Source: an uncultured Bacteroidales bacterium (GTDB lineage Bacteria > Bacteroidota > Bacteroidia > Bacteroidales > Paludibacteraceae). From it: a DNA stretch of 64,000 nucleotides. The stretch covers positions 9,816 to 73,815 of the forward strand of contig ONPG01000006.1 of the NCBI GenBank assembly GCA_900319645.1, in the 5' to 3' direction. The notes below the pieces were generated by a model. That model saw only the letters and a list, made by a program, of their open reading frames with translations. It was not told where the DNA came from and made no database searches. Positions 46,850-54,861 of the stretch are shown piece by piece. The number at the start of each line of letters is the position of its first letter. Within the stretch, counting starts at the first letter, position 1. Made by a program: the position numbers and the translations under genes.

Positions 46850-49186
46850 ATGAATAAGATTCTTTCTAAGAGATTTTTCTCGGAGAATGTAGCGGAGCTT
46901 GTTGTTGAGGCTCCGCTCATTGCGCGTAGTCGTCGTGCCGGCCATTTCGTGATCGTCCGTGTGGACGACCGCTCGGAGCGAATGCCGCTCACTATCGCCG
47001 GTGCCGACGTGGAGAAAGGCACTATCACGCTGGTGGTTCAGCAGATAGGCGTTTCTTCGCACAAACTGCTGGCACTCAATCCCGGTGATACGATCCACGA
47101 CGTGGTAGGTCCGCTGGGCAAAGCTACGCGTATTGAGAACTACGGCACCGTGGTATGTGCCTGCGGAGGAGTGGGAGCTGCGCCTATGCTGCCTATCGCC
47201 GAAGCGCTCAAGAAAGCCGGTAACCGCGTGATCACCGTGCTGGCTGCCCGCAACAAAGACCTGATTATCCTGAAAGACGAACTGGCGCAGTGGTCGGACG
47301 AACTGATTGTGATGACCGACGACGGTTCGATGGGCAAACAGGGCGTGGTAACCGTGGGCGTAGAGGAAGTGATCAACCGCGAGACCGTCAACAAATGTAT
47401 CACGATCGGTCCGGCAATTATGATGAAATTCGTATCGCTGACCACCGCCAAGTATAATATCCCCACCGAGGCGTCGCTCAACACCATTATGGTGGACGGA
47501 ACGGGAATGTGCGGTGCGTGCCGCGTGACGGTGGGCGGCAAGACCAAGTTCGTCTGTGTCGATGGACCGGAGTTTGACGCTCACGGCGTGGACTGGGACG
47601 AGATGCTGAGCCGTCTGCGTTCCTACAAAGCCGAAGAGACCGAAGCAATGGAAGCCTATAAACAGCAGTCCGTCTGTGCTCAGAATGCGGTCAAAGACGA
47701 AAACGAGTCGAAAACGAGTCGAAAACGAGACGAAAACGAATCGGGTGAAAGACCTGCCTCAATCGAAGTAGCACCCTATGAGGGCAAACCCAAAGACCGC
47801 GTGGCTATCCCGCGTGTGGAGATGCCGGAGTTGCGTCCCGAAGTGCGTGTCAAATCGCTGCACGAAGAGGTCAATCAGGGGCTCACTTTCGAGCAGGCAA
47901 TTATGGAATCGCACCGCTGCCTCAACTGCAAGAACCCCACGTGTGTGCAGGGATGCCCGGTGAACATCAATATCCCCGGATTCATCAAGACCCTCGAGAA
48001 AGGCGATATCCTCGGCGCCGCAGAGATCATCAAACAGAGTTCGTCGCTGCCTGCCGTCTGCGGACGTGTCTGCCCGCAGGAGAAGCAGTGTGAGAGCCAG
48101 TGTATCCACCTCAAAATGGGCAAACAGGCGGTGGCTATCGGTTACCTCGAGCGTTTTGTAGCGGATTACTACAATCAGAGTAATCAGAGTAATCCGAGTA
48201 ATCAGAATACTCCGACAGGTTCCAAGATCGCCGTAGTGGGTTCCGGTCCTGCCGGACTGACTTTCGCCGGCGACGCTGCTAAATACGGCTACGAGGTACA
48301 CGTGTTTGAAGCGCTCCACGAGATAGGCGGTGTGCTCAAATACGGTATCCCTGAGTTCCGTCTTCCCAACACGATTGTCGATAAGGAGATCGATGGTCTG
48401 CGTGCCCTCGGTGTGCAGTTCCACACCGACACAATCGTCGGCAAGACAATCTCCGTAGCCGAATTGGAGGAGCAAGGCTTCAAGGGAATCTTCGTCGGCT
48501 CGGGAGCCGGGCTACCCAGATTCATGAATATCCCGGGCGAGAACCTCAACGGTGTGCTCTCGTGCAACGAATACCTCACACGTGTCAACCTCATGGATGC
48601 TTCCAATCCTGCGACTGACACACCGCTTCTCTACGGCAAGAACGTAGCGGTTATCGGAGGCGGCAATACGGCGATGGATGCCGTTCGTACCGCCAAACGT
48701 CTCGGCGCAGAGCGCGCAATGATCGTCTATCGCCGTAGCGAGGAGGAGATGCCTGCGCGTGTGGAGGAAGTGAAACACGCCAAACAGGAAGGTATTGAGT
48801 TCCTCACGCTGCATAATCCTATTGAATATCACGCGGACGCGAACGGGCGCGTGTGTGAGGCGGTGCTCCAAGTGATGGAGCTGGGCGAGCCGGACGAATC
48901 CGGACGCCGCAGTCCGGTGCCCGTAGAAGGCAAGACGGTCACTATCCCTGTGGATCTGGTGATTGTAGCTGTTGGCGTGAGTCCCAACCCGCTGATTCCT
49001 TCGTCGGTGGCCGGACTGGAGATCAGCAAGAAAGGTACGATCATCGTCAACGACCAGATGCAGTCGGCTCTCCCGACACTCTTCGCCGGAGGCGATATCG
49101 TCCGTGGCGGTGCCACAGTAATCCTGGCTATGTCCGACGGTCGCAAAGCCGCCGCTGCCATGCACGCCGAACTGAGCAAGGCATAA
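46850..49186 (+). CDS. Fused NfnA-NfnB-like flavoprotein (ferredoxin-NADP/glutamate synthase small-subunit type)
   Basis: 778 residues from ATG 46850. The first about 260 residues are an NfnA/PyrK-like FAD and NAD domain with a [2Fe-2S] site (MCGACRVTVGGKTKFVCVDG). A variable linker (about 285-305, NESKTSRKRDENES) joins the NfnB/GltD-like part: two Fe-S motifs (CLNCKNPTCVQGCPVNI, CGRVCPQEKQCESQC), then FAD and NADPH sites (VVGSGPAGLTFAG, VIGGGNTAMDAV). NfnAB bifurcates electrons between NADH, ferredoxin and NADPH. In Bacteroidales this fusion is often annotated as bifunctional DHODH B-subunit/glutamate synthase. A second linker (NQSNQSNPSNQN, near 445) is built of reiterated words. Confidence 0.9.
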   Translation: MNKILSKRFFSENVAELVVEAPLIARSRRAGHFVIVRVDDRSERMPLTIAGADVEKGTITLVVQQIGVSSHKLLALNPGDTIHDVVGPLGKATRIENYGTVVCACGGVGAAPMLPIAEALKKAGNRVITVLAARNKDLIILKDELAQWSDELIVMTDDGSMGKQGVVTVGVEEVINRETVNKCITIGPAIMMKFVSLTTAKYNIPTEASLNTIMVDGTGMCGACRVTVGGKTKFVCVDGPEFDAHGVDWDEMLSRLRSYKAEETEAMEAYKQQSVCAQNAVKDENESKTSRKRDENESGERPASIEVAPYEGKPKDRVAIPRVEMPELRPEVRVKSLHEEVNQGLTFEQAIMESHRCLNCKNPTCVQGCPVNINIPGFIKTLEKGDILGAAEIIKQSSSLPAVCGRVCPQEKQCESQCIHLKMGKQAVAIGYLERFVADYYNQSNQSNPSNQNTPTGSKIAVVGSGPAGLTFAGDAAKYGYEVHVFEALHEIGGVLKYGIPEFRLPNTIVDKEIDGLRALGVQFHTDTIVGKTISVAELEEQGFKGIFVGSGAGLPRFMNIPGENLNGVLSCNEYLTRVNLMDASNPATDTPLLYGKNVAVIGGGNTAMDAVRTAKRLGAERAMIVYRRSEEEMPARVEEVKHAKQEGIEFLTLHNPIEYHADANGRVCEAVLQVMELGEPDESGRRSPVPVEGKTVTIPVDLVIVAVGVSPNPLIPSSVAGLEISKKGTIIVNDQMQSALPTLFAGGDIVRGGATVILAMSDGRKAAAAMHAELSKA

Positions 49187-49206
49187 ACGGTTAGGGAACA
49201 GCCAAC

Positions 49207-49244
49207 AAAAAAATGACGTGAATGAAAACTCACGTCATTTTTTT
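49207..49244. terminator. Bidirectional terminator between the flavoprotein gene and efp
   Basis: AAAAAAATGACGTGA (49207-49221), 8-base loop, TCACGTCATTTTTTT (49230-49244). A and T runs on both sides serve both strands. efp is convergent. Confidence 0.93.
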
Positions 49245-49295
49245 GTTATCCAATGCCGCACACGAAAGGTGAATCCGGCAATGGATAATAACTGC

Positions 49296-49859
49296 TTAGC
49301 GAACGCGCTCGCAGTAGCTGCCGTCGCGGGTGTCCACACGTACGATCTCGCCCTCGTTGATGAACAGAGGCACGCGGATCTCGGCACCGGTCTCCAAAGT
49401 AGCCGGTTTGAGGGTGTTGGTAGCGGTGTCGCCTTTCAGACCCGGCTCGGTATAGGTGATAGCCAACTCTACCTTGGTCGGCAACTCAGCAAAGAGGATC
49501 GTTTCCGACGAAGCGTCAGAAACAACCTCGCAGGTCATTCCCTCTTTCAGGAAATCCACACCGGTAATGAGGTCGTGAGCGATAGGCACTTGCTCGAAGC
49601 TCTCGTTGTTCATGAAGATGTAGTCGGCACCCTCTTTGTAAAGGAACTGATACGGGCGGCGCTCTACGCGAACATCCTCCAGCTTCTCTCCGATATTGAA
49701 GCGGCGCTCCAATACGCGGCCATCTACTACATCTTTGAATTTAACACGCATAATCGTGTTTCCTTTACCCGGTTTTACGTGCAGGAACTCGATTACGAAA
49801 TACAGACGGCCGTCCATGCGGATACATACGCCGTTTTTGATGTCTTGACTGTTGATCAT
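49296..49859 (-). CDS. efp: Elongation factor P
   Basis: 187 residues, three beta-barrel domains. It rescues ribosomes stalled at polyproline. The modified-tip Lys is Lys32 in KPGKGNTIMR. Ends with DTRDGSYCERVR, close to the usual TRTGEYxxRA. No efp-modifying gene is adjacent. Confidence 0.96.
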   Translation of the reverse strand: MINSQDIKNGVCIRMDGRLYFVIEFLHVKPGKGNTIMRVKFKDVVDGRVLERRFNIGEKLEDVRVERRPYQFLYKEGADYIFMNNESFEQVPIAHDLITGVDFLKEGMTCEVVSDASSETILFAELPTKVELAITYTEPGLKGDTATNTLKPATLETGAEIRVPLFINEGEIVRVDTRDGSYCERVR

Positions 49860-49928
49860 ATGAATAAAAAATTAAAAATTCTAAATCAAAAATGAAGGAA
49901 TAAAGTATGTAAATTCATTTTCAGGCTG

Positions 49929-49960
49929 CAAAGTTACAATATTTTTTCCAAATATACAAG
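49929..49960 (-). promoter_or_regulatory. Promoter of efp
   Basis: Reverse strand CTTG (49960-49957), 20 bases, TAACTTTG (49936-49929). Confidence 0.75.
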
Positions 49961-49975
49961 AAAATCGCAATAAAT

Positions 49976-50007
49976 CTTGCATATATGCGAAATTTTTAGT
50001 AATTTTG
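49976..50007 (+). promoter_or_regulatory. Promoter of the MarC gene
   Basis: CTTG 49976-49979, 20 bases, TAATTTTG 50000-50007. It starts 15 bases from the efp promoter, divergent. Confidence 0.75.
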
Positions 50008-50028
50008 CACACTGAAATTTACAAAATT

Positions 50029-50625
50029 ATGGAAACACTACGTGAATTTTTTGGTCCGTTTGATATTTGGCAGGTTATTTCTTCGTTCGTCTTTCTGATT
50101 GCTATCATCGATCCGTTCGGCAATATCCCGATCACGATAGCGATGCAGGAGAAGGGTATCAAGATCAACGCAGCCAAAGTGTGTATAGCCAGTATTATTA
50201 TCCTCTTAGCCTTCCTGTTCTTGGGCGAATGGATATTGAAACTCTTCGGCGTGCAGATCGAGTATTTCGCTATCGCCGGTGGTTTTATTATCTTTCTGAT
50301 GGCGTTGGAAATGATACTGGACATCACTATTTTCAAAACCGACCTGGAGGGCGAAGGGTCTATTGTGCCGTTAGCCTTCCCGATGTACGCCGGTCCGGGT
50401 GCGTTCACCGCGCTGCTGGCTATCACGGCGGAGTATAGTATCGGCAACCTCTGTATATCACTTTTTGTCTGTATCTTAGTGGTCTATTTTGTGCTGATCG
50501 GTACCAACTGGCTGACCAAATATCTGGGGCAGACGTCGTTGTATATTATCCGTAAGTTCTTTGGAATCATCGTGTTGGCTATCGCCTGCAAACTGATGTT
50601 CGGCAATATGGCGGCGATATTTTAA
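50029..50625 (+). CDS. MarC-family integral membrane protein
   Basis: 198 residues from ATG 50029 (METLREFFGPFDIWQVISSF). Six hydrophobic segments with the MarC/UPF0056 pattern: AIIDPFGNIPI after the first segment, EYFAIAGGFIIFLMALEM, and PLAFPMYAGPGAFTALLAI. The family is of unknown function despite its name. An ATG at 50005 would lie in the -7 box and is not used. rpiB follows after 32 bases. Confidence 0.88.
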   Translation: METLREFFGPFDIWQVISSFVFLIAIIDPFGNIPITIAMQEKGIKINAAKVCIASIIILLAFLFLGEWILKLFGVQIEYFAIAGGFIIFLMALEMILDITIFKTDLEGEGSIVPLAFPMYAGPGAFTALLAITAEYSIGNLCISLFVCILVVYFVLIGTNWLTKYLGQTSLYIIRKFFGIIVLAIACKLMFGNMAAIF

Positions 50626-50657
50626 GAAGCATAAAATTACAAATTACGAATTCAAAT

Positions 50658-51107
50658 ATGAAACAATTTAGTGAAATGACCATAGCGTTGGCAAGTGACC
50701 ACGCAGGTTTTCCCTTGAAACAGAAAGTGCAGTTGTTCCTCGAGGACAACGGAGCACGTGTGAAGGATTTCGGTTGCTACTCCGAGGAGAGTTGCGATTA
50801 TCCTGATTTTGCCCACCCGCTTGCAGCGGCGGTAGAGAATGGCGAATACGAGTTCGGAATAGTTATCTGCTCTACCGGCAACGGCATCTGTATGACCGCC
50901 AACAAGCACCAGGGTGTACGTGCTGCGCTGTGCTGGGACACCAAACTGGCTGAACTGGCCCGTCAGCACAACAACGCCAATGTGCTCGGTCTGCCGGCTA
51001 ATTTTATCTCTGCGCCCAAGGCGTTGGATATCGTCCGCACGTTCTTCCAAACGGATTTTGAAGGTGGCCGTCATGAGCGCCGCGTGGAGAAAATCGCGAT
51101 TCATTAA
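50658..51107 (+). CDS. rpiB: Ribose-5-phosphate isomerase B
   Basis: 149 residues. It interconverts ribose-5-phosphate and ribulose-5-phosphate. Typical ALASDHAGFPLKQKVQ, DFGCYS, and the active-site loop VICSTGNGICMTANKHQGVRAALC. Ends with FEGGRHERRVEKI. A start at the second Met (50676) is also possible. The next gene overlaps by 35 bases in another frame. Confidence 0.94.
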   Translation: MKQFSEMTIALASDHAGFPLKQKVQLFLEDNGARVKDFGCYSEESCDYPDFAHPLAAAVENGEYEFGIVICSTGNGICMTANKHQGVRAALCWDTKLAELARQHNNANVLGLPANFISAPKALDIVRTFFQTDFEGGRHERRVEKIAIH

Positions 51108-52065
51108 TGCGGTCCGTTGTTACGGATCTTACGCGCTGAGCCGGCTGGGTATAGTGCGCTTTGCCCACCGTCCGGTTTTTGTGAGCGTCGAGCCGGCTTC
51201 GGTCTGCCAGTTGCGTTGCCCGGAGTGCCCGGTGGGGAGCGGCAAAGCGCACGCAGAGACGCAGGGCAAGGCGAAGGAAGCGGGGCGGGACACGCGGTTG
51301 ATGTCCGACGCTGTTTGGCAAAGGACATTGGAGGAAATCAGTCCGTTTGCGCACACCGTGCAGTTCTATTTTCAGGGTGAACCCCTGCTTCACCCGCGTC
51401 TGCCGCAGATGATAGCACAGGCGCACGCAGAAGGACTCTACACGATCGTCTCTACCAACGCCCAGACGATGACCGAGGATCTGGCGGAAGCTTTGGTGAA
51501 AGCGGGACTGAGCCGTATCATCGTTTCGATGGACGGTCTAAGCCAGGAGTCGTACGGGGCTTACCGTATAGGCGGAGAGGTCGAGCGGTGCAAACAGGCT
51601 ATACGATGGTTGCACGCCGCCAAGCAACGGCTGCACGGCACTACGACCATCGAATTGCAATGTCTGCGGCTCAAGACCAACGAGCACGAGTGGGCGGCGC
51701 TTAGGAGGCTGTATCGGCAACTTGGAGCCGACCGGCTGACCCTCAAAACCGCACAACTGTACGACTACGCGCAAGGTCATCCGCTGATGCCTTCCGACGA
51801 ACACTATAGCCGTTACGTCAAGGGACCCGACGGACGCTATCACCGCAAGCCCTTGCGCAAAGGGTGTCTCCGTGTCTGGAGCGGATGTGTGGTCACCACT
51901 ACGGGTGACGTACTGCCGTGCTGCTACGACAAATCGCACGCGCACGCGTACGGAAATATAATGAACGCGCACATAGGCGAACTCTTTGCCGGCGAAAAAG
52001 CGATGGCTTTCCGGCGCGAGACGCTGCGCGAGAAACCGGCTATATGCCAAGAATGTTGGAAATAG
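51073..52065 (+). CDS. Radical SAM/SPASM-domain protein
   Basis: 330 residues, with a start at 51073 (MSAAWRKSRFINAVRC) inside the end of rpiB; no later good start precedes the motif. The cluster motif CQLRCPEC (Cys45, 49, 52) is followed by VQFYFQGEPLLHPRLPQMI and IVSMDGLSQESY. The C-terminal SPASM-like part has CLRVWSGCVVTTTGDVLPCCYDK and CQECW, for one more Fe-S cluster. SPASM proteins often modify peptides or help mature enzymes; here no peptide substrate is near. The stretch KAHAETQGKAKEAGRD (58-73) is an unusual charged insert just after the cluster motif. Confidence 0.88.
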   Translation: MSAAWRKSRFINAVRCYGSYALSRLGIVRFAHRPVFVSVEPASVCQLRCPECPVGSGKAHAETQGKAKEAGRDTRLMSDAVWQRTLEEISPFAHTVQFYFQGEPLLHPRLPQMIAQAHAEGLYTIVSTNAQTMTEDLAEALVKAGLSRIIVSMDGLSQESYGAYRIGGEVERCKQAIRWLHAAKQRLHGTTTIELQCLRLKTNEHEWAALRRLYRQLGADRLTLKTAQLYDYAQGHPLMPSDEHYSRYVKGPDGRYHRKPLRKGCLRVWSGCVVTTTGDVLPCCYDKSHAHAYGNIMNAHIGELFAGEKAMAFRRETLREKPAICQECWK

Positions 52066-52079
52066 GTGAAAACTGAAAG

Positions 52080-52700
52080 GTGAAAATTGAAAGGTTCATA
52101 GTGGGAAGTTTCGGGACGAACATGTATGTGGCTTCCGACGAGACGGGCGCAGCGTGGCTGATCGACCCGGCTTGCAGCACGCCCTACGAGCAGCAACAGT
52201 TGCTCAAATATCTGGAAGCGAACCACTTGCAAATCACGTCTATCGTGGCTACGCACGGTCATCTGGATCATCTGTGGGGCGCTCCGTGGGCGACACGCTG
52301 TTTCGGTCTGCCCGTGCTGATGCACGAGGCGGATATTCCGATGGCGCAGCAGATGGCGAAGCAGTACAACCTCTTTGGTATCAACGCTACGCCTGAACCG
52401 TTCCCGATAGAAGCGCTGTCTCCCTCTCTTTCGGAGAGGGAAGGGGAGAGGTTCCCCTTTACGGTGATTCACACGCCCGGACACACGCAAGGCGGTGTTT
52501 GTCTCTACCACCCGCAGGAGCAGGTGCTTTTCTCGGGAGACACGCTCTTCTGCTGCGGCTACGGCCGGACAGACCTGTCAGGCGGCAACACGGCGCAACT
52601 GATCCGTTCGCTTGAACAACTCTTTACCCTCCCGCCTGCCACGCGAGTCTATCCCGGGCACGGCGAATCAACCACTATCGGCGCGGAAGCGCGCTACTAA
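52080..52700 (+). CDS. MBL-fold metallo-hydrolase
   Basis: 206 residues, GTG start at 52080. Metal-binding THGHLDH (His59, His61, Asp63, His64), then HTPGHTQGGV, FSGDTLF and YPGHGES complete the sites of glyoxalase II-like hydrolases. Substrate unknown. Residues 113-124 (LSPSLSEREGER) are encoded by an inserted hairpin sequence. The first codons (MKIERF) coincide with GAAAATTGAAAGG words that also lie just upstream, so the gene starts inside a reiterated-word stretch. Confidence 0.88.
   Translation: MKIERFIVGSFGTNMYVASDETGAAWLIDPACSTPYEQQQLLKYLEANHLQITSIVATHGHLDHLWGAPWATRCFGLPVLMHEADIPMAQQMAKQYNLFGINATPEPFPIEALSPSLSEREGERFPFTVIHTPGHTQGGVCLYHPQEQVLFSGDTLFCCGYGRTDLSGGNTAQLIRSLEQLFTLPPATRVYPGHGESTTIGAEARY
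52422..52440 (+). repeat. Palindromic insert within the MBL hydrolase gene
   Basis: CCCTCTC (52422-52428), loop TTTCG, GAGAGGG (52434-52440), followed by a second purine-rich GAAGGGGAGAGG. It lies in frame and encodes a loop before the HTPGHT motif. Confidence 0.7.
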
Positions 52701-52715
52701 TCATCCTCTGAGAAA

Positions 52716-54098
52716 TTGAATATCTTAGCTACTATATTGCTTACTATCTCGCTCCTGACGGGCAACGCTATTACCGGTCAGGCGAATATGTCTGTGCTTG
52801 TGCAGAATATGACCACAGGCGAAGTGATTGACGAATACCGCTCCGGCTACGTAGTGCCGCCGGCGTCTGTGATGAAACTGCTGACCACAGCAGCGGCGCT
52901 GCAACTGTTAGGCGACGATTTCCGCTTTCCCACGACGCTTGAGCACACAGGCACCGTGACCAATGGTGTGCTGCACGGCGATCTCTATATCCGCGGCAAC
53001 TGCGACCCCAGTCTTGGAACCAAAGGCAAACAGGCGTTCCTCTACCAGTGGATCAAAGCCCTGCGGGCGTACGGTATCCAACGTATCGACGGAGCTGTGA
53101 TAGCCGATATGACGATGCTGGACGGCGATGCGCAGAACCCCAACTGGCTTTGCGAAGATGCAGGGAACTACTACGCTCCCGGTATCTTCGCCCTCAACTA
53201 CTACGACAATACAATGAATATCGTGCTCCGCAGCGGACCGGTGGGAACGCCGGCGGTGGTGATGAACACCGAGCCGAAGGTGGACGATATCCGTTTTATC
53301 AACCATATTCGTTGCGGGACGATCACTTACGATGGCGCTTTTGTCACCGGTCTGCCGTATAGCCACGAGCGCTACCTGACCGGCTCCGTGCCTTCCAACT
53401 TAGGTACGTTCGGCGTCAAAGGCGACCTGCCTAATCCAGGACTTTTGCTGGCAAAACATTTCACAATGCGCCTGCGCGAACAGGGGATAGCCGTGGAGCG
53501 CGAGGCGAATTATATAGCCGACTACAACCCGCTAACGCCACCCCGCACGCTCATCTATACCCACTATTCCGAACCGCTGGGCGAACTGATCCGCGAGACG
53601 AACGTCAACAGCAACAACCTCTACGCGGAGTCGCTCTTCCGCTATTTGGGTACGCGTTACGGCCTGCCGGGCACTATCCACAACAGCCAGGAGATGCTGC
53701 GGGACTATTGGCGCAGACGTGGCATCAATGTGCAGAACGCAATCATCAAAGACGGTTGCGGTCTGGCGCCCCAGGACGCCGTGAGCGCCAAGACTTTCGT
53801 ACAACTGCTGAATTATATGGCACGCAGTCCGTACGCCGAGGCGTGGTTCCGCTCGCTCCCTGTCAGCGGAGAGACGGGTACACTCAAATCGCTTTGTGCC
53901 GGAACGGAACTGCAAGGGCGTATTCACGCCAAGAGCGGTACGATAGCCGGAACCAAGAATTTCGCAGGCTATATTGATATGCCGAGCGGCGACCGTTGGG
54001 CCTTTGCCGTGCTCGTCAATAGTGCACCCGGCAAGGCGAAGAATATACAATACGTGATTCAACAATACCTTTTGGATGTATATCGCAGAAACCAATAG
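52716..54098 (+). CDS. dacB: D-alanyl-D-alanine carboxypeptidase/endopeptidase (PBP4 type)
   Basis: 460 residues, TTG start at 52716 followed by a signal peptide (MNILATILLTISLLTGNAI). It trims or hydrolyses peptidoglycan peptides in the periplasm. Catalytic SVMK (Ser51, Lys54), SNN in NVNSNNLYAESL and HAKSGT (KSG instead of the usual KTG). A large insert between the motifs is typical of PBP4. birA overlaps its end by 23 bases. Confidence 0.92.
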   Translation: MNILATILLTISLLTGNAITGQANMSVLVQNMTTGEVIDEYRSGYVVPPASVMKLLTTAAALQLLGDDFRFPTTLEHTGTVTNGVLHGDLYIRGNCDPSLGTKGKQAFLYQWIKALRAYGIQRIDGAVIADMTMLDGDAQNPNWLCEDAGNYYAPGIFALNYYDNTMNIVLRSGPVGTPAVVMNTEPKVDDIRFINHIRCGTITYDGAFVTGLPYSHERYLTGSVPSNLGTFGVKGDLPNPGLLLAKHFTMRLREQGIAVEREANYIADYNPLTPPRTLIYTHYSEPLGELIRETNVNSNNLYAESLFRYLGTRYGLPGTIHNSQEMLRDYWRRRGINVQNAIIKDGCGLAPQDAVSAKTFVQLLNYMARSPYAEAWFRSLPVSGETGTLKSLCAGTELQGRIHAKSGTIAGTKNFAGYIDMPSGDRWAFAVLVNSAPGKAKNIQYVIQQYLLDVYRRNQ

Positions 54099-54828
54099 TA
54101 CCAACACGCTCCTGCGGGAAATGCTCGCCCAAGGCAGCTGGCCGGCATCGGAACGCTGGCTCCGCGCCGGATTCCAGACCGCCGGACGCGGTCAGACGGG
54201 CAACGGATGGGAGTCCGAGGCGGGCAAGAATCTCCTCTTCTCCGTCCTGCTGGATCCGACTGATTGCCTTTTCGACCTCAATATACTCGTTTCGGTGGCT
54301 GTGCACAAGATGCTTAATGGGCAATTATCCACTCTTCAATCTCAGTTATCCATTAAGTGGCCGAACGACATCTATTGGCAGGACCGGAAGATAGCCGGAA
54401 TCCTGATTGAGAACGCATTGATCGGTAGCCGTGTCTGTTATACGATAGGCGGAGTGGGCGTGAATATCAACCAGACGGAGTTCGTCTCGGGCGCACCTAA
54501 TCCCGTCTCGCTGAAGCAGATCACCGGTCGCGATTATGACTTGGAGGAACTGATGACGCTGTTTCTGAACACACTGGACGAGGTGCAATCTTGGAACCGT
54601 GACGAGCAGTGGGCGTACTATCGTGCGCACCTCTACCGGCGCGAGGGATACCATCCGTTTGTGGAGCGCGAGGTGAATGAGACGCCCACGATGAATGCCG
54701 ACGCTTCGGCACAAGGGCAGTTCCTCGCACGGATTCAGGATATCCTGCCCTCCGGCGAGATTGTCCTCCAAACGCCCAACGGCGAACAGAGGAAATACCA
54801 CTTCAAGCAAATACGATACGTATTGTGA
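54076..54828 (+). CDS. birA: Biotin--[acetyl-CoA-carboxylase] ligase
   Basis: 250 residues, without the N-terminal DNA-binding domain, so it is an enzyme only. It makes biotinyl-AMP and transfers biotin to the carboxyl carrier protein. Seen: STNT near the start, GRGQTGNGW (38-45), KWPNDIYW (94-101), KIAGILIE and GVGVNIN. Between the helix ending HKML and KWPND is an odd insert NGQLSTLQSQLSI (81-93), encoded by reiterated words (CAATTATCCA, CAGTTATCCAT). Confidence 0.92.
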   Translation: MYIAETNSTNTLLREMLAQGSWPASERWLRAGFQTAGRGQTGNGWESEAGKNLLFSVLLDPTDCLFDLNILVSVAVHKMLNGQLSTLQSQLSIKWPNDIYWQDRKIAGILIENALIGSRVCYTIGGVGVNINQTEFVSGAPNPVSLKQITGRDYDLEELMTLFLNTLDEVQSWNRDEQWAYYRAHLYRREGYHPFVEREVNETPTMNADASAQGQFLARIQDILPSGEIVLQTPNGEQRKYHFKQIRYVL

Positions 54829-54861
54829 TTTTTAATTTGTAATTTCTAATTTCTTATCTAT

